Source: Beroe forskalii (lineage: Eukaryota > Ctenophora > Nuda > Beroida > Beroidae). From it: 64,000 bases of DNA. The position numbers were made by a program, and so were the translations under genes. The stretch is from NCBI GenBank assembly GCA_011033025.1, contig WFMF01000184.1, positions 277,102-341,101 on the forward strand, in the 5' to 3' direction. Below are positions 55,647 through 64,000 of the stretch, piece after piece. Numbering within the stretch: the first letter of the stretch is position 1; each line of letters starts with the position of its first letter. The notes below the pieces were generated by a model. The model saw only the letters and a program-made list of their open reading frames with translations. It was not told the origin of the DNA and ran no database searches.

Positions 55647-56018
55647 TAAATCAAACGCTATGAAACATTTAGTAACTTTATCAGCGATTAAAACGTCAAT
55701 ACCTTATCATTATACATTTGTTGTGCCTTAAAGAAATTCAATATTCATCGTAAAAACTTATATGACAATCGAATTTTAATTAAGATTGAACTGACGAATA
55801 AATCTTGTTCGCTTTTCGTAATAACACAGCCAATGTGCTGGCAAACTATGTAACAGCTAAGGGGCGAGGCATACAATTATAATAAACATATCAAAATCTT
55901 GTGGTCAGACTGTCAGAAAACGTAGTGCGTCAATTCGGCAAATATGTAAATAGCTGCATTACTGAATAATTGTTGAATATGGGAGGGCAATAATATGATA
56001 TGAATTGTCTGCCCTTGT

Positions 56019-57042
56019 CTACGATTCTGTCCTGACTTTTTTAGGGGATCGACTGTTTTCTGAATCTTGGTCTAAGCTGTGATCATTACTACGCTTTCGA
56101 TCAACTGAACTTGAAGAGTTCTTTAGTTCATTATTGTCGGCATTTTTTGATTCTGATTCTGGATTTTGGGGGTTATTTTCTGAAATTTTACAGTCGACTG
56201 TCTTAGGGGAAATGTGACAACTGACCGAGTCCTTAGATTCATGATCGTTTGCTATCGATGTCTCCGCTTTAGGGAGTGAACCTTCCTCCGCAATATCTGA
56301 TAACGCATTAGAACTTGTGACACCGTCTTTATGAATTGTGATATCGTCTTTAGAATCAGTAACATGATCTTTAGCGACATGATCTTCACCAGTCGCCTGG
56401 GATGATGAACCAGCTTCATTCTCACCCTCACTCTCGCTAGCTGATTCTTCATCTTCTTCTTCGCTACTGCTCCCATCGCTAGACAACCCTGATGGAACGA
56501 TATAACGCGTATGTGTTTTCATAGATCGAAAGCATCAGGTCGAAATGAGAGGTAAAAAGAACAAAAAATATACCAAAGCCATATGTAATCATCTTTCCAT
56601 CTGCTTTCATGAGGATGAAATAAAATAAACTCACCATCATCCGCATTGATAGGTCCATCAACTTTAGCTTTACACTTGAAGTCCTGAAATAACAATATCG
56701 TTTTGTGCACTTTACTGATGGGAGGTAAAAGAGTGATAAAGCATTAGCTAAGTAAATAATGGGTCAATTGGTTGTTATTACTTTATTATAACAACCGCCA
56801 ATAATTGCATTGGTGACAGTTGTGTGCTAAATTACTCGTTATGGATGGGAGAAAAAACTCGCGAGAAATAAATGATGTGAGGGGAAGAAAGGAGAAATCA
56901 CAGGAATTAAACTCACTGCATCGTTTTCCTCATCGTAGAAACCACCGTACAAGTTGTCATAGAAGGGATCCGCATCAGCCTTCTCCATCACCTCTTTCAT
57001 ACGACACCCCGCGTTGGATCGTTTGGACCTTGATGCAGCCAT
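56019..57042 (-). CDS. YL1-like protein, second copy
   Basis: Minus-strand exons 56917-57042, 56635-56683 and 56019-56488 match 48562-50744 exon by exon. The first exon is identical in protein; the last differs by several substitutions and short indels (for example NNELKNSSSSVD for NNEPSSVD). Intron 1 is only about 230 bp because it lacks the element and hairpin at 48704-49880. The frame is open throughout, so this copy is as intact as the other. It probably represents the other allele. Confidence 0.65.
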
Positions 57043-57539
57043 GCTGTGAGAGGGAAAGGCATTAGTGGCTGAATTTAGAGATAAGGGATATATAGAATAG
57101 GATATATGATTTTCCTATTTCCTGAAGGTTTTGAATTTTTATCGAAAGTCCATTATTGCGGTAAAATCTAATCCTGATTTCAGCAAAGTTCAGTCCAAAA
57201 TTCAGTGATTTGCCTATTTTCTGACAGGCAAATCGGCCAATTGTGCTAAGTTGTTGTACACTTGTCAAAATTTCCTGGCATAAAATCGCCACTATTTTCG
57301 ATGTCCGTTCGTTCAACATTCATGAAGAAAATTGTCAAAAAACGCGCGTCAACCGCGCGTGAATCTGAAGCTGAGGGATTACAGAAAAGTTTCCACGGCG
57401 TACGTAAACAAAAGTTTTCTTTTGTGACAGGCCCACGAATTTATTAAAGCGAATTAAAATGTATAAATGTATCACATATCGTCCTGTAAAAATAGAACAG
57501 AGATGAATATTGTACACAGAAATGTGACAAACACGAAAT

Positions 57540-60500
57540 TTAAACTTAACAACACTACTTATTACAATCAAATTTGAGGACCCCGAGCTCAATCCTTTAG
57601 ACCAGACTCACTGTGGCATTGCTGCGTTTTCTTGTGAAATACCAAGAGTGCAATGCCACGGAGAGAAAAGTTTGAAGAGGAGGGGGAGGAGTCCTCAGAT
57701 CCATTACAGGATGACATGGCAAATGGCAGGGACGAGGGCTCCTCCTCCCACAAAGAAAAGACTGGCAGTGTGACGCCGGGTACTATGAGAATGGAGAGTC
57801 CCGGGGGCACTGCTGAAGACACAGATCACGAAGTGTCCTTTACACGCAACCCAGTCAGAACGTCCTTCCACTCGCCAACTCCACCGCGTTCACGTAAGAG
57901 TCCAGGAAGGCCCAAGAAAGTCAAGGTAGTTACCAGTACGCCTATAACAAACTTTGTTACTGAGGATGTTAACTGCCCAGTTTGCAAGTGTGATGTGTCA
58001 GATGAAGTGAAAGGACTGATGTGTGATACTTGTCAGACTTGGTTTCATTGCTCTTGTCTGCTGATATCAGACAAGGAGTATGATGATCTCAGCAGCTCAG
58101 AGAACTCTTGGTGTTGTATGGGGTGTCATGCAGAGAACAGTAATCAGTTGAAGTGGGGGAAGCTGAAGGGCGAGAAAGCGATTCAACAGGTCATTAAGGC
58201 CACATACATGGAGATCACTAAGTGGAGGAAAAACTTGTTCACATTACCACGGGGGAAGGCTGGTGTGCATTTCATCAATGAGGTAGCTCGACTAATGTAC
58301 TTGTTTACTGATCAGACCTCATGGGGCGAACTGGCATTATCTATGATTCATGTATTCATTCCCCTGATGCTACAGAAGCCTTCAGTGAACTCAAAGGCAA
58401 AGAACAATGCTAGTTTTTTGTCCAGAAGACTGTCTCTGTGGAATGAGGGGGATCTGCAGAGTCTCATGGATGAAGCTAGGGAGATCCAGCTACGTTTGCG
58501 TCAGACGACAAAGAGAAAGGAGACCAGTTGCCATGTTGCCTTCACGAGATTGATGTTGTTGGGGCAAGTGGGAAAAGCTATAAGGCTCATAGACAGTAAC
58601 AGCGATGTGACAGGTGTCCATAAGCTCACTCGGCATGTGAAGAGAGTTCTTGCTTGCAAGCATCCTGATGGAAAACCAGCGCCCCCACAGCTGAAGATGG
58701 AAATCATTGCCCCAGAACCACAGCCAGTAATCTTTGAACAAATCGATGCCCAGATGGTCCACAAAGTCGCTAAAACTTTGCATGGCTCTGGTGGACCCAC
58801 ACTTATCGATGCTGATGGATGGAAGCACATTTTGTGTTGTAAGTCCTATGGGAAAGCATCCGAACAGCTGTGCGAAGCCATTGCAGAGCTAGCAAAGTAC
58901 CTCAGTACCAAACCTGCCAGCCCAACCGCGTTGGAGGAACTCCTGGCTTGTCGGCTTGTCCCCCTTGACAAAGGATATGATAAGCAGGGAAGAATTGGAG
59001 TGAGACCAGTGGGTGTTGGTGAGGTGCTCAGGCGAATTGTGGGCAAACTGGTCATGAATGTTCTGAGATCAGACATTCAGAATGCTGCAGGCCCGTTGCA
59101 GACATGTGCTGGTCTGAAAGCTGGCATCGAGGCGTCAATCCATGCCACTCGGGAGCAATGGGAGCTACCAGACACTCAGGGTGTACTGTTGGTGGACGCA
59201 GATAATGCGTTCAACACCATCAACAGAAAGCTAGCAGTGCACAATATCAGAGAGCTATGCCCGCCCTTCCATCAGTATATTGCTAACACCTATCGTTCTC
59301 CCGCTATGCTTGTTGTAAGTGATGGACAGCAGACTGAGTACATGGGGTCAGAGGAAGGTTGTACTCAGGGGGATGTTGCTGCTATGGCCTTCTACGCACT
59401 GGGAGTCAGGCCACTGATCAGCGAGCTTTCATCAGCGGTTGATCCCTCTGCTTGCAAGCAGACTTGGTATGCAGATGACTCGACTGCTGCAGGGAGGCTG
59501 AGTGAGATCAAGAAGTGGTGGGATTTCCTGTGTGCCAGGGGGCCTGAGTATGGATATCACCCGAAGCCCTCAAAGACTGTTTTGATTGTTAAGGAAGAAT
59601 GTCTTCAGTTTGCTAAACAGCTGTTCAAGGGTAGTGGCATTCAGGTCACATGTAAGGGGGAACGTCATCTTGGCGCAGTGTTGGGAACAGACCAGTTTAG
59701 GAAAGAGTTTGTGATGGACAAGGTGGCAAAGTGGGTGAAAGATGTAGAGCTGTTGTCAGAGATCGGCAAAGATGACCCACAAGCAGCCTACGCAGCATTT
59801 ACCAAGGCACTTTGTCACAGGTGGACTTTTGTTCAGAGGACAATACCAGGTATTTCAGACCTCTTTGCTCCACTGGAAAATGCACTACGACAGCACTTCC
59901 TGCCAGCAATCATCGGGAGAAACATTTCAGATTTTGAGAGGAACTTGTTCACATTGCCTGTGAGACTAGGGGGGCTTGGAATTTCGAATCCAGTTGAAGG
60001 GTCAGAATTCGAATTCCGGGCCTCTGAGAAAATCACAGGCAATTTGAGGAAGTTAATCATCGACCAGCAGCCAACCTTAGAGGGATATCAGACGGAGTGT
60101 GTGGCTGAGATGACTAGTGACTGCATGAAGGACAAGGAGGTCAGGTTGCTCAGGAAGATTTCTGGCATTGTTTCTGAGTCTTCAGATGAAAGGTTGAAAA
60201 GGTCCATTTCCTTAGCCCAAGAAAAGGGTGCTGGGTCTTGGCTCACAGTTCTCCCTATTGGTTCTTTTGGATGGGTTCTGAACAAGGAAGAGTTTCGGGA
60301 TGCTCTTAGGCTCAGGTACGGTTGGCAGATTCCCAACATTCCGGCATTCTGTGTCTGTGGTAAGAAGAATTCGGTAGACCACACCTTAATTTGTAAAAAT
60401 GGTGGCTACTTAATCTTCCGACACAACAAAGTGCGTGATACAAATGCTGCATTTCTGAGGGAAGTTTGTCATGACGTCAAGACTGAGCCAGAGCTCATTC

Positions 60501-61129
60501 CAATCGATTCCTGTCAGGCGATTCCAGGGAATACGGAAGAAAGGGCCCGTCTCGACATTTCGGCTCGAGGGCTTTGGGGACCTTTCCAGAAGACGATGTT
60601 CGATGTCAGAATATTCCACCCTAATGCTGACTCCTACAAGGACCGTGACATCAAGTCAGTCTACACTCAACATGAAAACATCAAGAAGAAGGAATATGAG
60701 CAACGAGTCATCCAGGTTGAGAAGTGTAGCTTTGTACCTCTGGTTTACAGTACGTCAGGAGGGATAGCTCCCCAGGCACATGTATTCCATAAACGGCTTG
60801 CAGAACTCATTGCAGAGAAGACTAACGAGGAATACAGGGATGTGATCAGTATGATGCGAACAAAACTGTCTTTTGCACTACTTAAAAGCGTGCTTGTGTC
60901 AGTGAGAGGATCTCGAGGCAAATCTCCTCTCAAGCGTGAAATTCCCATTTCCGATATCTCATTCAATCTCATTCCGGATGGGATGAGAAGGGATTTTTCA
61001 TTTTCATGATTTTGGTTCTTGGGGCCTGAAACTTTTCTCAAATTCAAAGGAATATTTTGATCATAGTGATAACTATTTTGATAGCTATTTGTTATCTGTA
61101 ATTGACATTAATTAAGTTGATATTAATAA
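57540..61129 (+). mobile_element. RLE-type non-LTR retrotransposon, full length
   Basis: Flanked by the 14-bp duplication GACAAACACGAAAT at 57526-57539 and 61130-61143. The same site occurs once, unfilled and reversed, at 48057-48070 in the other arm. The element is 3.59 kb: about 113 bp of 5' leader, one 1118-codon ORF, and about 120 bp of 3' sequence without a poly-A tail. The single ORF and restriction-like endonuclease place it in the R2/NeSL/HERO-type group rather than the APE-type LINEs. Clade assignment is inference. Confidence 0.88.
57653..61009 (+). CDS. Retrotransposon polyprotein: AT-hook, PHD, RT, endonuclease
   Basis: 1118 residues, uninterrupted, starting at the first ATG (MPRREKFEEE). 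Residues 80-92 hold a basic GRPKK core resembling an AT-hook. Residues 108-158 form a C4HC3 PHD-type zinc finger (C108, C111, C124, C127, H132, C135, C154 or C155, C158). A helical region ending in VLACKHPDGKP (about 340) follows. The reverse transcriptase has its first catalytic motif at LLVDADNAFN (Asp515) and YADD at 606-609, with EEGCTQGD before it. Near the C-terminus a CCHC knuckle (C900, C902, H910, C914) is followed by FRHNKVRD and a restriction-like endonuclease candidate (RARLDISARG, Asp968; FDVRIFH, Asp984). It would bind target DNA, nick it and prime cDNA synthesis there. R2 has C2H2 and Myb DNA-binding motifs at its N-terminus; here an AT-hook and PHD finger replace them. Confidence 0.9.
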   Translation: MPRREKFEEEGEESSDPLQDDMANGRDEGSSSHKEKTGSVTPGTMRMESPGGTAEDTDHEVSFTRNPVRTSFHSPTPPRSRKSPGRPKKVKVVTSTPITNFVTEDVNCPVCKCDVSDEVKGLMCDTCQTWFHCSCLLISDKEYDDLSSSENSWCCMGCHAENSNQLKWGKLKGEKAIQQVIKATYMEITKWRKNLFTLPRGKAGVHFINEVARLMYLFTDQTSWGELALSMIHVFIPLMLQKPSVNSKAKNNASFLSRRLSLWNEGDLQSLMDEAREIQLRLRQTTKRKETSCHVAFTRLMLLGQVGKAIRLIDSNSDVTGVHKLTRHVKRVLACKHPDGKPAPPQLKMEIIAPEPQPVIFEQIDAQMVHKVAKTLHGSGGPTLIDADGWKHILCCKSYGKASEQLCEAIAELAKYLSTKPASPTALEELLACRLVPLDKGYDKQGRIGVRPVGVGEVLRRIVGKLVMNVLRSDIQNAAGPLQTCAGLKAGIEASIHATREQWELPDTQGVLLVDADNAFNTINRKLAVHNIRELCPPFHQYIANTYRSPAMLVVSDGQQTEYMGSEEGCTQGDVAAMAFYALGVRPLISELSSAVDPSACKQTWYADDSTAAGRLSEIKKWWDFLCARGPEYGYHPKPSKTVLIVKEECLQFAKQLFKGSGIQVTCKGERHLGAVLGTDQFRKEFVMDKVAKWVKDVELLSEIGKDDPQAAYAAFTKALCHRWTFVQRTIPGISDLFAPLENALRQHFLPAIIGRNISDFERNLFTLPVRLGGLGISNPVEGSEFEFRASEKITGNLRKLIIDQQPTLEGYQTECVAEMTSDCMKDKEVRLLRKISGIVSESSDERLKRSISLAQEKGAGSWLTVLPIGSFGWVLNKEEFRDALRLRYGWQIPNIPAFCVCGKKNSVDHTLICKNGGYLIFRHNKVRDTNAAFLREVCHDVKTEPELIPIDSCQAIPGNTEERARLDISARGLWGPFQKTMFDVRIFHPNADSYKDRDIKSVYTQHENIKKKEYEQRVIQVEKCSFVPLVYSTSGGIAPQAHVFHKRLAELIAEKTNEEYRDVISMMRTKLSFALLKSVLVSVRGSRGKSPLKREIPISDISFNLIPDGMRRDFSFS

Positions 61130-61438
61130 GACAAACACGAAATAAATTATATGTTACTCAGAATACATACAATAAATTTACAAAACATATCAACATCATA
61201 GAATTGGTATCTGGGGTCTGGGCAAAAGGGAAACCGTAAATTATCAGGTAAATAATAAGTTATTCACATTGAACAAAAATAGATCTCACAAATTTATCTG
61301 ACAATTTCAATGAAAACTTAACTCAAATATTCGAATTCTCAAGATCCGAGAATTGGGTTGATTCGTGAAACGGCCTATAATCCTACTCATTAAAATCAGA
61401 GACAAATATGGGATAAATCTAGACTAAAATCAAGGACA

Positions 61439-63066
61439 TCAATACTTGTAGAACCCTTCGCCACTCTTGTTTCCCAGTTTTCCTTCGGAAACCAATCTCT
61501 GTAGAGTTTCAGGGGGTTTGAATAGTTCGACATCTGGATACTTTTCGTGCCATCTGCGAATGTAAAAGATTTAAAAACGAGTAAATGATTTGAAAACAAG
61601 AAATATTCGAAAGAATTCATCAGTAAAATCAAACAAAATGAATCAAAGTTGGCAAAATCCTTGATTTTTGCATGTTTTTCTGAATTCAGGTAAACTTGAA
61701 AAAATCATGATTATGCTTCAAAATCGCATGAATTTGAAAGTTATTTCTACGAACCCTTGTAAGATGAATAGAGCGGTATCCAAACCAACGTAGTCAGCTA
61801 GTTGTAGAGGGCCCATAGGGTGACCTGCCCCTAATTTCATTGCTGTGTCAATATCCTTGGCAGTTGCAACTCCTGTTCGAATGTGATATTGTCAACTTAA
61901 ATTAATCATAAACTTTCAATTTAAATTTTAATATTTCAAATTTCAATTTCAATTTCACTTTCAATATCGACAGATTATTTTCCTGTGTGCTTTGTTAGGT
62001 AAATAATAGCTGAACAATAGATAGATAATAAAAAGGTAAATAATAATATACACTTATATACGTCCAAACATCTTTTTGGACTGAAATTACAGTTTAATTT
62101 CAATAACGTTAAATCATTCCTTGGAGTCAGGAAAAATTCCAATGACCCTCGAATAAATTACCTCTTTCTAGCATCCTGATGGCCTCAGCCAAGTTAGGCA
62201 CCAGTAGTCGGTTAACAACGAATCCTGGAGTATCGGAATTAAACGGAATTAAACGGAATTAAACGAAAATAGTCCAAAGAAGCTCTAACACTTCTGTTTA
62301 GACAAACCATTTTATCTATTGAAATCTGAACCCTTCGAAATCAAAGAATAATTTTGAGAAAACCCGTTACCCGTGACTACCTGGAGTATCGGAGCACTGG
62401 ATAGCGACTTTACCCATGTCCTTTCCAAATGACATTAGGGTTGCCATGGTTTCTGGGGATGTGTCTTCTGTTTTAATCACCTGAACATTGGAAAAAGTTT
62501 TTCAGTTTTTATCACCTGAATAATTAAGCAGTAAAAATATGTTTTTAAGCTTTAATGATCACATGAGTTTTTATTGCACAATAACAGGTAGGTTTCAACA
62601 TATGGGGAAAAAGTTGGGATATGGGAAACTTATAGAAAACTTTTGGAGAAAAATACGATTCGTGGTAAGAGCGGCTAGGAAGGGCGCTCCAGGGTAAAGG
62701 GTATAGGTTTATCTCCAAAACCAACCACCCCACGAAGGAAACAAGTAGAGTATTTCAAGCCCCTGAAACAACCTCAGAACTGAATGTTTTCCACATTGTG
62801 GAGCATTTTTTAACGCTTAATGATACGAGGAAGTTTGTACTAGGGCGTAATGACGTTTCCACTGCATTTTTAGGATATAATCTGTCGTTCGAACTTTTGT
62901 CTTGTTTGGCGAAGGAAGTCAGAACTGCTCATTTTTTCAGAGTCCACTTCAGAACACTTACCTCAAGCAGCTTCATAACAGGCACGGGATTGAAGAAGTG
63001 GAGACCCCCAAACCTATCTTTCCGCGAGGTAACGGCAGCTATTTCAGCAATGGAGAGGGAGGAGGG
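61439..63066 (-). pseudogene. HADH: HADH, truncated second copy (exons 4-8)
   Basis: Minus-strand exons 61439-61554 (8), 61755-61872 (7), 62162-62224 (6), 62381-62480 (5) and 62962-63066 (4, cut) correspond to the + copy with intact splice sites. Coding matches are near-identical, with mostly silent changes. The copy stops abruptly inside exon 4, where the sequence turns into low-quality DNA, so exons 1-3 are missing for assembly reasons rather than by decay. It is better treated as an alternative allele than as a true pseudogene. One acceptor repeat unit is missing before exon 5 compared with the + copy. Confidence 0.8.
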
Positions 63067-64000
63067 TCCCCTAATTTTTAAAACATCATTTTATAAATTT
63101 TGTGCAATTTTTGCTATTTACAATTCTTTTAAAAAAAAATTTCCCAAAAAACGGGGCCCCTATAACAAAAAATAGTACAATAGTCTTACCAACTCATGTT
63201 TAAAACAAAACCCTACATAACACTTTTAAAACAAAAAAACAAAAAGCCCTATAAAACCAAAAAACCTCAGCAAAAAAAAAGAAAAACCCCCAAAAAACAA
63301 AAAAAAACCCCCAAAACACAAACCAACAACCCCCAAAAACCAAACACAAACCCCCAAATACAATTTCACACCCTGAAAATTTAAATAAAATCAGCTTTAT
63401 CGGCAAATACCTATTTCCCAGTATTTTTTTTAAAAAGTGACGTCATTTCCCCGCCTTTTATTCTAAGCAAATTCCCACCGGGAAAAAAGTGGGAGGGTTT
63501 TCTAATGATACAATTTCTTTTCCCTTTTTTTTTTTCCGACAATATTTTCTAAATGACTATCATTATTAACCTCCCCTTTTATTTTTACCATTTACGCCCT
63601 GATGATAATCAAAAAAAAATTTTCCCGGCCTTTTTTTTTTTTTTAAAAAAATATTTATTTTTAAGTAAATGGTTTTGGTTTTTCTTATTGGTGATTTTTT
63701 TAAAAAAAAGAAAAGAATTTTGACCGGGCAAACGATAGGATCTGCAAATTGTTTGGGGGAAATTTTTTAATGACTTTACTTAATTACACCGGGGGTTTTT
63801 TTTTAAATTTTCTTAACGGTAAAACATTTAGGCGAAAAAAAAGGGTTAAAAAAATCCCCCCAAAAACCCTAAAAAACTTTTCCCCCTTTGCTGTTTCCCA
63901 TTCCCCTTAAGAAGGGGGCCCCCAAAATTACATTTTTTCAGCAAATGTTTTTTACTCAAAAAATGTCACCGGGGGAAAACCTTCCAGAAAAAAAAAAAGT
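63067..64000. other. Low-quality homopolymer-rich end
   Basis: After the break in exon 4 the sequence becomes dominated by A, T, C and G runs (aaaacccccaaaaa, ttttttttttt). It looks like uncorrected reads at a contig end. No feature is credible; the short Lys/Pro-rich and Phe/Gly-rich frames are composition artefacts. Confidence 0.7.

Larger units (their letters stand above)
53858..63066 (-). repeat. Right arm of the large inverted duplication
   Basis: Reverse complement of 46286-52379 plus three arm-specific pieces (about 54620-54775, 55326-55646, 57540-61129). It breaks off inside HADH exon 4 at about 63066. Confidence 0.9.

Noticed and set aside
55366..55731. Gly/Val-rich frames around 55.4-55.7 kb
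   Set aside because: They are translations of a 321-bp inverted-repeat transposon remnant.
58490..58830. Minus-strand frames of about 110 residues inside the retrotransposon
   Set aside because: They are shadows of the 1118-codon ORF with no recognisable domain.
63196..63406. Lys/Pro-rich and Phe/Gly-rich frames
   Set aside because: They lie in the low-quality homopolymer end and reflect A and C runs only.

Overview
The window is animal nuclear DNA: AT-rich, GT-AG introns of about 0.3-2 kb, very dense in short inverted-repeat elements and minisatellites. Its genes (ATG12, mitochondrial 3-hydroxyacyl-CoA dehydrogenase, a Rap2-type GTPase, NHL-repeat and hemopexin-repeat proteins, a YL1/VPS72-like protein) point to an aquatic invertebrate; the sequence alone does not fix the phylum. 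Two runs of exactly 100 N (1529-1628, 53758-53857) show a scaffolded draft. Single-base indels in homopolymers of otherwise good exons (HADH exon 2, the ATG12 C-terminus) suggest imperfect consensus.

1-15 kb is repeat-dominated: a decayed LINE ORF1, degenerate minisatellites and a 2.5-kb inverted repeat (5071-7622 against 10274-12673). Its arms carry a palindromic element rich in GGAATTCCGCGC, and its loop holds an NHL exon. 15-18.3 kb holds the end of an RS-domain protein gene, one exon of which is repeated nine times inside an 11-bp minisatellite. 19.1-24.1 kb holds the 3' exons of an NHL-repeat gene whose last exon is duplicated downstream.

27-41 kb holds a single-exon Rap2-like GTPase, a roughly 500-residue gene with sumoylation-type motifs and a KH-like domain (exon phases fit throughout), a 231-aa orphan ORF, a 26-copy 60-bp array, and three exons of ATG12. 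41.9-47.8 kb is a complete eight-exon HADH gene on the + strand.

46.3-63.1 kb is a large head-to-head inverted duplication of HADH exons 4-8, the YL1-like gene and the hemopexin gene, meeting across the 100-N gap. It is best read as two haplotypes scaffolded in opposite orientation. The copies differ by insertions. The main one is an intact 3.6-kb non-LTR retrotransposon (57540-61129; AT-hook, PHD finger, reverse transcriptase, CCHC, restriction-like endonuclease) with 14-bp target duplications and a preserved empty site in the other copy. The last 0.9 kb is low-quality homopolymer-rich sequence.
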